Shown: positions 32,491-42,437, numbered from the stretch's first letter. The stretch: DNA of 64,000 nucleotides from Prorocentrum cordatum (GCA_963575745.1 CAUYUJ010014615.1:642980-706979); one strand, 5' to 3'. The notes: a model not told the origin generated them from the letters alone. Translations and numbers: made by a program.

Positions 32491-32769
32491 TTAGTCCTCA
32501 TCATCCGTATCACGACTCCCCCAAGCCTGGAAACACAAGGTGTCACACGCGACGGCCCCCTGTGACCCTTCGAACAGTCGCCACCCAGAATGCTGGGCTG
32601 GCACGGCGGCAGGACCTGCCGCAGGCAGCTGGATATTCTGCATCACGCATACATATTTGACCAGATCGGGCACCTCGGATGCAACGGTTCGTGTAATCAA
32701 ACACCGCGAGGGCACCCGTGGGGTAGTCAAAAACTGCGAGGGTACCTCTGGGATGGCTACACCCGGCCG

Positions 32770-32792
32770 CACACACACACACACACACACAC
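32770..32792. repeat. (CA)n microsatellite
   Basis: Eleven or twelve CA dinucleotides. Confidence 0.95.
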
Positions 32793-32819
32793 CGACGGGA
32801 GTCAGCAACCGCAGGTCTC

Positions 32820-32985
32820 GACGCCTGCTCAACCCCGCGAGTCTCAGAAGGGCGGCTTGAGCTCCTGACTCGGACCCAGGCCCGAACACGGAGGAGGAGG
32901 AGGGCGAGGTGACCGCACAGTCAAAACACGCACAGAGCAAAGCAGACAGCAACACCACAAACCTGGCCATCGCTCGGACGTCCAT
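32820..32985 (-). CDS. Possible first exon with signal peptide
   Basis: From the ATG at 32985 (second ATG at 32970) the frame reads MDVRAMARFVVLLSALLCAC, then FDCAVTSPSSSSVFGPGSES and GAQAALLRLAGLSRRR. The basic start, hydrophobic core and small residues fit a cleavable signal peptide. The frame then runs through the CA repeat as poly-Val/Cys, so a splice donor before 32795 is likely (a GT lies at the edge of the repeat). The 5' side overlaps a dispersed repeat (32955-33095) also found at 37913-38050, so the ATG context is shared with that repeat. The mature protein is unknown. Confidence 0.3.
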
Positions 32986-33095
32986 CCCCTGTGCTTTCTG
33001 TCGGTTGCGTGCGTGGCTTTCTCGCCAAGTGATCAAAAGGATGCTCCTCGATGGTCCTCGCCGAATGAAGAATGCCCACGCCCGAGCGACGCCAC
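32955..33095. repeat. Dispersed ~140-bp repeat, copy 1
   Basis: Shares the order TCGCTCGGACG, CCATCCCC, GTG, TTTCTCGCCAAGTGATC-like, GATGCT, CTCGA, GGTCCTCGCCGA with 37913-38050 in the same direction. A minus-strand frame reads TGDGRPSDG in both copies. Confidence 0.65.
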
Positions 33096-33290
33096 GAAGC
33101 AGACCGCAGAGCACCCGAACGGTAACAGAGGTGCAGAGGCGAGTCGAGGAGCAGGATGTCGGCTACAGGCGGCCGGGGTGAGGGCACCGCCGTCTGCACC
33201 GTCGCGAATTTGCACCCAGGATCGTGGCCGGCCAGGCAAGAAATGCGGCTGGCCCTGCGGCGAGGGTGCGGTTCCTGCATCAATCGTTGA

Positions 33291-33451
33291 GTTGAGTCGG
33301 GCCTGTCCCTCTAGAGGGGGAATAATCAAAAACAGTCCAAAAGTAATATCTGGGGATTCTTTTTAGTATTTCCGAGCATTTGGGAGGCATTTTTTTTGAG
33401 GATCTTCAATTTGTCGCCCAAAATCCCCTGTAGGGGGACAGGCCCTACCTA
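33291..33451. mobile_element. Introner family 1, copy (e), reversed
   Basis: The only copy of the twelve in the opposite orientation. It starts GTTGAGTCGGGCCTGTCCC, and its right side has the CCCAAAATCCCCTGTAGG end that is normally on the left. Flanked by ATCGTTGA (33283-33290) and ATCATTGA (33452-33459). Confidence 0.8.
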
Positions 33452-33614
33452 ATCATTGAGGAAGGATCGGGCGAACCGGCCGGCGAACGGGGCGGGCGGG
33501 GGCTCTCCCCGCCCCCACCCCCGTGGGGCTCCTCCGTGGCCCTCTGGGCACCACCCACTGGAGCCCCCCGAGCGAAGCGCCACGAGGAGGAGAACCAAAC
33601 ATCTGCACGCCGTC

Positions 33615-33781
33615 TCGGGGGTCGGGGGCGCGCAGACACAGATCAGCGACCCGTGGATTTTTGGCGCGTGGTTGCTAAGTCCCCTGCCCCAAGAGTGCGG
33701 CCGGTGCCGCCTCGCTCGGCGGCGGACATCCGCGAACTCCTGTGGAAACAGGGCCCGTCGCAAATCCAAGCCCCCTTAATC
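33615..33781. repeat. Dispersed ~165-bp repeat, copy 1
   Basis: Shares GGGGGCGCGCARACA, GATYAGCGA, CCRTGGATTT, GCCGCCTCGCTCGGCG and CGTCGCWAATCCA with 47786-47953 in the same direction. The next repeat (33776-33976) begins directly at its right end. Confidence 0.7.
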
Positions 33782-33976
33782 TTGTGGATGCCATGATAAT
33801 GGACACTCTAACAATCCTATCATTGAATTAAAGATGTGTTCAAAATGCGTAAAACATGTTCTAAACATGCTTCCAGCATGTTTTTCTTTACAGATTTGAA
33901 CCATGTTTGGAAAATCTTCTAGACATCTGGAAATTACTTGGCAGCATGCTTCCTCTCCATTGATCGTCCTCCACCA
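33776..33976 (-). repeat. Dispersed repeat with conserved 64-codon frame, copy 1
   Basis: The minus strand encodes WWRTINGEEACCQVISRCLE, then a Lys/His/Phe-rich middle, then FNSMIGLLECPLSWHPQ. The copy at 49617-49805 encodes WRTITGEEACCQIVFRCLE and NSMIGLLGCPLSWHPQ with one codon fewer. The frame survives a length change of exactly one codon, which hints at coding constraint. No family is recognised. Confidence 0.5.
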
Positions 33977-33989
33977 CCTTAACCCATGT

Positions 33990-35035
33990 TTGCGATCGCC
34001 TGAGGGGAGGAGAACCAGAAATCTGCACACCATCTCGGGGGGGCCCCCCGCCGCGCGCAGCGCCTCGCGCCGCCCCCCGGGCCCCCATGCGGCGCGCGCG
34101 GTGGGCGCGGCGCGGCGGGCCCAGTGGCCGGAGCCAGCAGGGGGCTGCAGGCCACGCGCCCTCGCGCCGCGGGAGTGCAGCAGCAGGGCGCGCGGGGGCC
34201 CAGGGGGCGGAGGCCATCCCCTGGAGACGGCCCGCAGCCGCTGCCAAGGAGCCCCGCGCACAGTCAAGCCGTATGGTGAGGACGCACCGTGAGGATGCAA
34301 GGGCCTGGGAAGGCCACGTCGACACGCTGAGAGCGGGGCGCGGCCAGCGCAAGCGGCCAAGGATGGGCCGAAGGGGGAGTATGCGAGGGTAACCTTGGAA
34401 AGCCGCTCATCCTTGCAATGCGGGTTGACTGTATGCAAGAGAGCGTGGGCTCCACATCCTGCCCAACGCCCCCAAGGGGCGCCGCCAGCCTGCGGGGCCG
34501 CAGCCCTCTGGCCCAGACCCGAGTAAAAAACTGACTCGTGCGCTAAGAGATCTGACGTTCCCTTAACACACCAGGCAACCCCATGCCGAAGTAGTGCTCG
34601 TGGCAAGGCGTTCGTGGCGATACCGAGCAGCACAGTTAACCAGAAGCTCCCAAGATGGTGGCCAGGCAACCACCGCGTCCATGGATCCTAGGACCGCCAA
34701 GAGACCCAAACAAAAACCACACCGAAACAAATCATGAGTCCAACTAAACCCGCCGACCCCCGCTTGCCAAGGGTAGGAAGGCGTGTGAGATGATCTGGTG
34801 TCCCCCTTCCCCTTTCCCCCTCCCGTGGGAGCTCAAAGCGTATTACAGGGGGGGAGGTCAGGGGGTAGAGGGAGCAATCCCCGCAAACTGGTACCAATGC
34901 CAGCCGCCTGGGGCCAATCCCGGCTGCGTGTGGTTGAGACTAGGGCCAATCCTGGCTGCTCTTATGTAAGAACTATTCCTCTTCTTATATTTTCACAAGC
35001 CTGGGCGGGGGTAACCCCCCCCCTCCAAAACCGGA
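33990..35035. other. No gene recognised
   Basis: GC-rich block (34030-34260) with overlapping biased frames, then lower-GC sequence with no repeat or domain I can name. The phrase GGGCCAATCCYGGCTGC appears twice (34911 and 34943). Confidence 0.5.
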
Positions 35036-35039
35036 CTCC

Positions 35040-35680
35040 CAGAATCTGGGGCTTTGGGACCCTCCGGACGGGCCTCGAAGCGGCCCCCCCGGGCCTCGCA
35101 GGGCGGTTTGCCAAGCCTTCCCAGCACACCTAGGGCGATCAGGGGGGTCATTGGAGACGTCCCAGAGACCCCCAAGACAGCACAAGAGCGCTCCAAGAGT
35201 GAGCGACGTGACCTCAAGATGGCCCAAGAGGCCTCCATGACGGCCCCAAAGAGGCCTACAAGAGCACTCCCAAGAAGGCCCACAGAGGCAAAAATTATTG
35301 ATCTTCTGCTGGTTTTCGGTGAATTTTGGGGAAATCCTCTTTCCGGCTTCCCGGCGCTCCAATACGGCGGTCTTCTGGGCGTCCGAAGCCGCCTGGGAGG
35401 CTCCAAAATCGCCCCACAACCATCCGAAAGGGCTTCCAGGCAATCCAAGAGAGCCCCAAAACGGCACAACACGGGTCCAAGATGGCCCTCAGAAAGCCCC
35501 ATGGCGGTCCAAGATGGCCCCAAGACACCCTCCGAAGCATTCTAAATCGTGACGCGGTCGTTCAAGGAGACCGCGGTTGGAGGCAGGGTGGCCCGAGGAA
35601 GCCCCCGGAGGCCCCCAGAATACGCCCAGGAGGCCTCCAGAAGGCCTTAAGAGAGCCTGAAACAACTTACGAATAACATT
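35040..35680. repeat. CCCCAAGA-type repeat block with AT-rich core
   Basis: Degenerate CCCCAAGA/GCCCAAGA words spaced 10-30 bp on both sides of an AT-rich core at 35288-35340 (AAATTATTGATCTTCTGCTG). Minus-strand frames read LGxxWG-type peptide. The same arrangement, with a different core, occurs at 36920-37520. Confidence 0.7.
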
Positions 35681-35810
35681 ATCATAGCGGCGATGCCGGA
35701 AAAAGGCAACAAGGAGTTATCGCTAAATTGTCGGCTTCACCTTCCTGCGATTCCGCCTGCATACCAAATTTCAAGGACCAAGGTGCATGGCGCGAAGCGC
35801 CACTGCAGCC

Positions 35811-35812
<2 letters not shown>

Positions 35813-35851
<39 letters not shown>

Positions 35852-35881
35852 CATACATACATACATACATACATACATACA

Positions 35882-35912
<31 letters not shown>

Positions 35913-35954
35913 GTATATATAGATGTGTATACATACATGTATGTGTATATACAC

Positions 35955-35985
<31 letters not shown>

Positions 35986-36003
35986 CATAGATATACATAT
36001 ATT
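35813..36003. repeat. (TA)n and (CATA)n compound microsatellite
   Basis: TA dinucleotides to about 35846, CATA tetranucleotides to about 35910, then mixed TATA/TACA to about 36003. Palindromic sequence of this kind is prone to assembly error. Confidence 0.95.
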
Positions 36004-36109
36004 GCAAGCACTCCAGAACTGTATGAATATGCTGCTTTTGAGGACACTCACTCGCACTTTCCATCTTCCATCGCCGAGATTGGTCCCCGTTTTCTGCGAA
36101 TGCTGAGGG

Positions 36110-36540
36110 ATCCGATGTGAATCGTGTACGGATCAGATTGGATCGTATACAAAACCTGTGTGAATTTCATAAGAAGACCGTGTCTACGATTCCTATGTGA
36201 GTCGTACACGTTCCCTATGTGAACCGTTTTTGATTCCAATGTGCATTCCTTTGTGAACCGAACACGGTTCCGGTGTAAATCGTTTACGATTCCTATGTGA
36301 ACCGTTTACAGCTCCTAATGGCATGTATCGCATACGATTCCTGTGTGAATCACATACGACTACGATGTGAATCATATACAGTCGTATGTGCAGTTTATGC
36401 GACTCCTATGCGAAGCGTATACGGTTACAGTGAGACTCGTGAGCGGCTCCTCTGTGAATCGTGTACATACCCATGCGAATCGTATACAGATCCTGAGTGC
36501 ATGTGGTCGTCTACGATTCCTGCAGGAACCGAGGTGAACT
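36110..36540. repeat. Degenerate ~24-bp repeat (TATGTGAATCGTATACGATT type)
   Basis: Many copies of TGTGAAYCG, GTATACGATTCC and CCTATGTGA at about 24-bp spacing. Both strands carry TACGATTC/GAATCGTA pairs, so units are partly palindromic. Confidence 0.75.
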
Positions 36541-36584
36541 CCAAAGGAACTCGAAGGAATCCTCGCAAGAGGCCCCTCAACAGT

Positions 36585-36800
36585 CTGTAGAGAACTTCTT
36601 AGGAAGTGCTACGTAAAACTGTCGTAAGAGTACTTCGTAAGAAGTGCGACTTGGAAAGTCTTAAGAGCACATCTTGAGAAGTACTACTTCAGAAGCCTTC
36701 TCGTTAGTTCTTAAGAAGACCTACTTAGGACGCCTTCTGAGCACTTCTTAAGAAACCTTAAGAGTACTTCTTAAGAAATAGTACTTGAGAGGATTCTAAG
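36585..36800. repeat. Palindromic CTTCTTAAGAAG repeat
   Basis: Repeated ACTTCTTAAGAA, AAGAGTACTTCTTAAGAA and AGAAGTACTACTT units. The core CTTCTTAAGAAG is a perfect palindrome. Confidence 0.8.
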
Positions 36801-36919
36801 CCGGGATGTGCACCGATTCAGCCAGCATTGGTCCCAAACGGACCAGGCTTGGGACTAGTAAGCCAGGACTGGTCACAATAGTGGGGCCGGGGGGAGGGGG
36901 CGTAAGAGCTCGCCAACGC

Positions 36920-37520
36920 ACCCCCATGGGCCTCCGGAGTCTCCAAGAAGCCCCAAGAGTGCCCAGACAGCGCCACGACAGATGAAGAAAGGACCGAGAC
37001 GGCCCTGAAAAGCCCCACGACGACCCAATATGATTTCAAGACGGCCCAGAAGGCCCTCAAGACGGCCCAAGAGTGTTCTTAGAGGACCGCCGAGAAGGCC
37101 TCAAGAGGCAAATATCGCCCCATTCCCTTGGCAGCACGTACATTTTTAGCACGCTCGCCTTTTTCGTCTTGACATCTGAGCCCCTAAGATCGTCACAAGA
37201 CGGCCGATGAGGCCCCCAAGAGCGCTCCAAGACTGCCCAAGAGGGCCCTGAGACGGCCTCAGGGGCCCCCAAAACGGCTCAAGAGAGCTCCAAGAGGGCC
37301 ACAGAAGGGGAATACGAACTCATGTTTCGAGCCTTTCCCCCCACGATGGCCCCAAGAGCCCCCCAGAGGCCCCCGAGGCACCACCAAGAGGCCCCAAGAG
37401 GCCTCCAAGACGCCCCAAGAGGTCCCCAAAAGCCTCCCAGATGCATCCAAGAGCCCTCCAGGAGGCCACTGAGAGGCATCCCAAGAGACCCTCAGATTCA
37501 TTCAAGAGGCTCCTGACTCA
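36920..37520. repeat. CCCCAAGA-type repeat block
   Basis: Degenerate GCCCCAAGAGG words on both sides of an AT-rich core near 37110-37195 (CCCCATTCCCTTGGCAGCAC). Minus-strand frames read MxGxxWGxLG peptides. Confidence 0.75.
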
Positions 37521-37534
37521 CAGCCTAAGGCGAG

Positions 37535-37675
37535 AAGGAGAAGGCCTTCTCAGCAGGCGGCGGAACTTCTCAGAAGCCGTCGCGCCTTCTGAGAAGTTCT
37601 CTGTGTCTTTGGGAAAGGCTCAGACAACTTCTCAGAAGGCTGGGGGGCTTCCGAGCCTTCTGAGAAGGCCCGCCC
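37535..37675. repeat. Palindromic CTTCTSAGAAG repeat
   Basis: About eight copies of CTTCTCAGAAG/CTTCTGAGAAG, related in form to the CTTCTTAAGAAG repeat at 36585-36800. Confidence 0.75.
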
Positions 37676-37689
37676 CCTTCCCACTCCCC

Positions 37690-37912
37690 CCCCGGGCTCG
37701 CCTTGACGTGCCTACTGTATCACGACGGCACGTTTCGCGCTATCGCGTCATGGAACACATCGCGCCGAGAGGTCTTCGCCGGTCTCCGCGTCGGGGGGCC
37801 CGCCCCCTGGAGAGGGGCAGGTCTCCAACCCAAGAGGCGATGCGCGAAGCGCGATTGCCTTCGCTCCAGCGGGGGGGCGACCTGGGGGATCCCGCTGATA
37901 AAAAGCGGCTTT
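37690..37912. other. No gene recognised
   Basis: Includes the inverted word GCGAAGCGCGATTGCCTTCG near 37845. Open frames are present but not convincing. Confidence 0.4.
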
Positions 37913-38050
37913 GCAACTCGCCGTCGCTCGGACGGCCATCCCCCGTGCGTTTGTCGATTTCGCGCGTGCACCTTTTCGCAAGATGATCCCAGATGCTTCT
38001 CGACGGTCCTCGCCGAGGAAGACGTGCACACGTCCGAGCGAGGCCGGGGT
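37913..38050. repeat. Dispersed ~140-bp repeat, copy 2
   Basis: Matches 32955-33095 (TCGCTCGGACG, CCATCCCCCGTGCGTTTGTC, GATGCTTCTCGACGGTCCTC). Confidence 0.65.
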
Positions 38051-38162
38051 GAGAGAAGCCCCGTTGGAGACGCGCCCGGGGAAGGCACCGGGCAGGGCAG
38101 GACCGCGCCGCAAACGTCCGAGGCCGCCCAGCAAGCGCAAGCTTTGAGGGTCGCAACGGCTT

Positions 38163-38440
38163 CACCTCCTCCTCCTCCTCCTCCTCCTCCTCCTCCTCCT
38201 CCTCCTCTCCTCCTCCTCCTCCTCCTCCCTCCTCCTCCTCCCCCTCCCCCTCCTCCTCCTCCTCGTCCTCCCCCTCCCCCTCCGCCTCCTCCTCCCCCTC
38301 CGCCTCCTCCTTTCCTCCTCCTCCTCCTCCTCCTCCTCCTCCTCATCATCATCCTCCTCCTCCTCCTCCTCCTCCTCCTCCTCCCCCTCCTCCTTCTCCT
38401 TCTCCTTCTCCTCCCGCTCCCCCTCCCCCTCCTCCTCCCC
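38163..38440. repeat. (CCT)n compound microsatellite
   Basis: CCT triplets with CCC, CGT, CGC, TTC and a CATCATCAT interruption near 38343. All frames are open. Confidence 0.95.
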
Positions 38441-38543
38441 CTGAGGGCACTGGCTGAGGAACCCCCTTTGGATGAGGAGCCCAGGGTCTGAAAGCTGGAA
38501 GGGGCGCCGCTCGAGGCTTCGCCGCGGATCTCGCCGCCGCCCC

Positions 38544-38789
38544 CTATCGTGCAAGGAACCGTCCAAGGTCATGGGCACGTTCCTGAACAAGCGCCCCCAC
38601 CGTATGTCGCTGCTGCAGCTGCAGTTGATCCAGGTTTGCGGCGAGCCCTAATCTTGGCACCACAACACCTCGTCCTGAGAACGATCTGTTAATGAACCCC
38701 TCATTGCCGTACTCTGCCAGGTGAGGCGGGTGGTCGTGATCGTATGTATAAAACAATCGTCGCAGCAGGTCGATATCCATGAAGGGGCC
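38544..38789 (-). CDS. Hypothetical protein, last exon
   Basis: A CAG|G acceptor (minus strand TGTGTGTTCCAG, ending at 38790) is followed by 81 codons of ordinary composition: GPFMDIDLLRRLFYTYDHDH, PPHLAEYGNEGFINRSFSGR, and on to a stop at 38544. A pyrimidine-rich TTGTGTGTATTT stretch precedes the acceptor. The upstream exon probably lies within 38930-39272, where a frame with MSKGDFPIAGAGS is interrupted by introner copy (f). The protein is not recognised. The exon call rests on acceptor context and composition only. Confidence 0.4.
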   Translation of the reverse strand, partial: GPFMDIDLLRRLFYTYDHDHPPHLAEYGNEGFINRSFSGRGVVVPRLGLAANLDQLQLQQRHTVGALVQERAHDLGRFLAR

Positions 38790-38929
38790 CTGGAACACAC
38801 AAATAAATACACACAAGTAACAGGATTCCCCATGGTCTCCCACGTTTTCTGGGCTCCTGTCTTCCCCACTTCCCGCAGTTTCCCATATGTTCTGGGGCAT
38901 CGATGATTCCTTGTGCCTGTGTGTGTTTT

Positions 38930-39272
38930 TTCCCCTCCGGAACCCGCACGTCCGCCATCCTTCGCTCAGTCCTCGACAGGTTCGGGCACACGCCCGCGGT
39001 CCTCGCCTCCTCCTGCGCCCGCACGGGGAGCGAGCCCGGCAGTGAGCGGGGAGGGCTCCTAACAGTAAGTCGGGCCTGTTCCCCGACGGGGGGATTTTCG
39101 ACGAACAATGCAAGATGCTCAAACAATACTCCAAAATGACCAAAAAATATTCAAACAATAGTCCCCAGACCATTTCTTGACTATCTTTGAATACCCCCCC
39201 TGTAGAGGGACAGGGCCGACTTAATCCTAACAAAGAACCTGCCCCTGCGATGGGAAAATCGCCCTTGGACAT
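38930..39272 (-). CDS. Hypothetical upstream exon carrying an introner
   Basis: From an ATG at 39272 the minus strand reads MSKGDFPIAGAGSLLG up to introner copy (f) at 39065-39224, then continues GALPAHCRARSPCGRRRRRG. Removal of the element plus one 8-bp duplication (168 bp, 56 codons) keeps the frame; the element itself is also open in this frame, so splicing and read-through both give continuous protein. A second phase (SLPVRAQEEARTAGVCPNLS, then TERRMADVRVPEG) also looks protein-like. A donor-like site lies near 38935, where a G/A-rich stretch begins. No family is recognised. Confidence 0.3.
39065..39224. mobile_element. Introner family 1, copy (f), 160 bp
   Basis: Left end GTAAGTCGGGCCTG, right end GGGCCGACTTAA. 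Flanked by a perfect 8-bp duplication TCCTAACA at 39057-39064 and 39225-39232. Its length equals that of the ispE copy. Confidence 0.9.
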
Positions 39273-39329
39273 CGTCCAGAGACGAGCGCGTTCCAAGACT
39301 CGCAAAGCAGCTACTCGCAAATGGCCTGG

Positions 39330-40600
39330 ATCCCCCGCGGGGGATCTGCGATAAATCAAATCAAGGCGGACATGTGTTTTTCGCACGCTTGCGAGTGGGC
39401 ACTTTGCGAGCAGTGGAACGCGCTGGGTAAGTCCAGAAGGCACCACGCTCCCACGCTGATGGCGGGCTCTGGAAACCCGCGCCAGGCCAAACATCTCTGA
39501 AGAACGCATTGTTTTACACTTCCGCCAACTTCCGCCGGCCCTGCGTCAACTTCCACTAACGGAAGCGGCCTCGCTTTACGTCCGCTGGCCTTCCGCCGGC
39601 CTTCCGCCGGCCTTCCGTAAGCAAGAGATGCCAGCCCCTTCGATCCTCGAAGGCGAAGCCCTGTCTGGAACGCCGCATACGTTGCCCATGTGGACCGTCG
39701 CCTTGACGCCCACCACCCCGCCAGACTCGGGCCGCTGCGACATCTGTAGACAGACGGCACCCGTCGCAGAGGCAGCAGACGGCCCCCGACACGTGCGAGC
39801 CATATCGCGCACCGCCGAGGGCAGAAGCCCCCGGTGCCGGCTGCGCCTGGACCACGCTTGCAGGCTCTGGGCCAGGCAGTGATCTGAACGGGGTTGCCCG
39901 TTTTCGTTCTGTCTTCGTGTTACCTCGCTTCGTCTTCATGCCGCCTTTGCTGCAGCCCGAGATCAAAACGAAAGCGGTCGAGATCGCTGAAAAAACACCG
40001 TCTGGCTCGAGCCCTGTCCTGCACGCGACAGGGGATGGCTCCACCCCTTGCTGCCCGCGGACGTGAGGGGGGAACACTCTGGTCGGACGGAAGGGGCGCT
40101 TAGAGAAGGGGGCGGGAGGGTTGGCGAATCAGCTCGCGCAGCTGGTCGCCCTAGCACCTCCCGCCAGAGGCGCCAATCTGTCAAGGAAGGCGCCCCGCGG
40201 TGGGGCCGAAACCAGCTGCGTGCCGCAGATGCACCCCTCCTTTCCCTATCCCCCCATGCCGTCCGTCCCGAATCAGGGGAGACTAGCTCGGGGGGGAAGC
40301 ATCGACATGGAATCGGCGATGCATCGTTGAGAGACCGGCGATAAGCCCCCGATGGCCAAGCCTGACGTTCCTGAGCGGAGTGGGCTATCGGGCCCCTCTT
40401 GGCGATGAACTGGCGATGGGGCGCCGATGGTTCCCCCCAAGAGCCCGTGCCCCCCTGTCGCTACCCCTGACGATGCTGTGTCTCGAGCGCGCTGGGCTGC
40501 ACACCCTCCCCAAGCCTTCGAGATCGCCTCTGACCAGGACGGCGGCGGCGGCACCCAGCGTCCGAAACCACGGCGAGCAAGAAGCGGCGTGGCCCCGGCT
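39330..40600. other. No gene recognised
   Basis: Contains a short tandem repeat of CTTCCGCCGGC (39530-39620). A plus-strand frame at 39628-39882 has CDICRQTAPVAEA but nothing else recognisable. GGCGATG words at 40310-40430 resemble 30530-30600. Confidence 0.4.
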
Positions 40601-40649
40601 GCAGGATGCAGAGAACCGAGGGAGCTGCTGGCCGCCCTGATCCGTGTGT

Positions 40650-40870
40650 CGACGACGACCACCACGGCGGCGGCGGCGGCGACGACGACAGCGGCGGCGG
40701 CGGCAGCGGCGGCAGCGGCGACGACAGCGGCGGCGGCGGCAGCGGCGACGACAGCTGCGGCAGCGGCGGCGGCGGCGGCGGCAGACGACAGCGGCAGTGC
40801 CGGCGACGACGACGACCACAGAGATGACGGCGGCAGCGCGGAGGCGGAGGCGGAGGCGGAGGGCGAAGAG
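40650..40870. repeat. (CGG)n/(GAC)n compound microsatellite
   Basis: CGG, GAC and GGC triplets with GACGACGACC variants. The open frames (poly-Ala, poly-Gly, poly-Arg) are by-products. Confidence 0.9.
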
Positions 40871-40929
40871 GAGGTCTGCCCGCGGCCGCCGCCAGGAGGC
40901 CCCGCCGTCGGCGCGGCCCCGCGGCGGGG

Positions 40930-40992
40930 TCACAGGAAGATCACGACGCAGCTGACGTTGTCGCTGGAGCCCCGCACCAGGGCCTCCTCCAC
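40930..40992 (-). CDS. PP2C-family protein phosphatase, terminal exon
   Basis: After a CACAG|GT acceptor (minus strand, ending at 40993) 20 codons read VEEALVRGSSDNVSCVVIF plus a final Leu before TGA. The pattern A-L-x-R-G-S-x-D-N-x-S-x-V-V is the last conserved motif of PP2C (PPM) metal-dependent Ser/Thr phosphatases; its Asp-Asn helps bind the catalytic metal ions. PP2C proteins commonly end soon after this motif, which fits the stop. The remaining ~250 residues must come from upstream exons at higher coordinates; none were recognised, and the DNA just upstream (41110-41400) is a CCCCAAGA repeat, presumably intronic. It may alternatively be an orphan exon or pseudogene. Confidence 0.55.
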   Translation of the reverse strand: MEEALVRGSSDNVSCVVIFL

Positions 40993-41109
40993 CTGTGCGG
41001 GGGCTGGGCCCGAGCGTCGAGGATCGGGGCCCCCTAAGCCCTGACGCGCCAGGCCAGGACATCCAACATCCCTCGAAACCATTTGTCCCCCGACGGCGGC
41101 ACGAAACCA

Positions 41110-41400
41110 ACTGTTTCCAACATCTTGTCCCCAAGAAGCTTCCAAGACGGCCCAAGAGAAGAGGCTCACAAGATGCGTCGAGGAAGCTCCCAATACAGCC
41201 TGAGAGTACACTAAGATGGCCCAAGAGGCCCCCAATACGCTTCAAAATACCGTCCAGTCCGAGAGACCACTTGGACGGCCCAGTGAGCCCCCAGGGCCCC
41301 AAAGACGACCTGAAAAGCCCCCAAGAGGCCCCCAAGACGGCCCAGGAGGGCCCCGAGACGGCCCAAGAAAATACAAAGACACCTTGAACATCTCATTCTG
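41110..41400. repeat. CCCCAAGA-type repeat block
   Basis: Degenerate CCCCAAGA and GCCCAAGA words with the same minus-strand Trp/Gly/Leu-rich reading as the other blocks. Confidence 0.7.
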
Positions 41401-41439
41401 GCCAGCATACATCCCAAACAGTGCGTTCTCGAACTGTGG

Positions 41440-41593
41440 AGGTGAGAACTATGCGGTGTGAGCAATGTGGTGAACGGTGTGTGGTGTGAGCTGGCGAAGT
41501 GAAAGCTAAGCGATATAAGCTACGCGGTGTATGATATGTCGTATCAGATAGGTGGTGTGAACTGGAAGTGAAAATTTTGGTGTGGAAGCTACG
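41440..41593. repeat. Degenerate GYGGTGTGARCTA repeat, left part
   Basis: Words such as GCGGTGTGAGCAATG, GTGTGGTGTGAGCTGG and AAGCTACGCGGTGTATG recur at about 15-25 bp. The repeat resumes at 41796-41905, so the foldback element at 41594 inserted into it. Confidence 0.6.
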
Positions 41594-41795
41594 GTGCGGG
41601 CGCGGCCGCAAGAAACCCTCGCAAGAAACCCAACCCTGAACACCCGCGCGCGAAGTGCACCGGAGGGGAAACCCGGAGCACTCTGAACGCAGCAGCTCCT
41701 TCAACGGCCGCGGGAAGTCGCCGCGCCGCGGGCGGAGCGAAGAAACCCATGATACCCTGACGAAACGCATATGGTTTCTTGATGCGCGCCCCCAC
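41594..41795. mobile_element. Foldback (MITE-like) element, ~200 bp
   Basis: Left end GTGCGGGCGCGGCCGCAAGA; the inverted right end reads GTGGGGGCGCGCATCAAGAA. AAGAAACCC words follow internally on both sides. It interrupts the degenerate GTGTGARCTA repeat. Confidence 0.65.
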
Positions 41796-41905
41796 TGTGT
41801 GTGATGTACGCTATGTTGTGTCATCGGTGCGGGGAGAGCTGCGTCGTGTAAGCTATGCGGTCTGAGGTGTGTGATGAAAGCTGTGCCGCGCGAGCATTAG
41901 AGTAC
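41796..41905. repeat. Degenerate GYGGTGTGARCTA repeat, right part
   Basis: Continuation of 41440-41593 (GCTATGTTGTGTCATCGGTG, AAGCTATGCGGTCTGAGGTG). Confidence 0.6.
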
Positions 41906-42061
41906 GGGCGCCCAAAAGGAGGCACGGGCCGCAGCGCGGCGCAGCCTGGGCATCACCACCCCGAGCGAATGGGACGCCAACGAGGCGCCCACGAGGTGGC
42001 GGCTTTTTGTTGCTGATTACTTGATATTTTTGTTTTAGGTGTATTATTTTTATGGCATCAA

Positions 42062-42078
42062 AAACAAAACAAACAACA

Positions 42079-42145
<67 letters not shown>
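42062..42145. repeat. (CAA)n microsatellite
   Basis: About 27 CAA triplets with AAAC at the left edge. Confidence 0.95.
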
Positions 42146-42437
42146 CATTTTACCCGAACGCTCAGTGTTCTCACCAGTGCCAGGGTTTTCATGCGACGCG
42201 AGACAATACCCCCACTTCGTGGGGGGGCAGTTCAAGCTCTACCAAATATCCAAACGACTCTTCGCGACCACCCAAACCCAGCTTCCCGCCCTATGACGTT
42301 GGGACACTTCACTTCGTGGCGTGCGGACGACCGTGGCTACTACACTGGCGTGGGGTACACACCCACAGAACTTGGTCACTTATTCGGGGCGCGCGTGTGC
42401 CCAGCATCCTGCAATTGTGACATACAATACATGACAC

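Noticed and set aside
36110-37675. CRISPR-like array
   Set aside because: Units are degenerate, palindromic and contiguous without unique spacers of constant size, and the genome is eukaryotic.
39628-39882. Plus-strand 84-codon ORF with CDICRQ
   Set aside because: A single CxxC in a short frame, no domain, and the minus strand is equally open.
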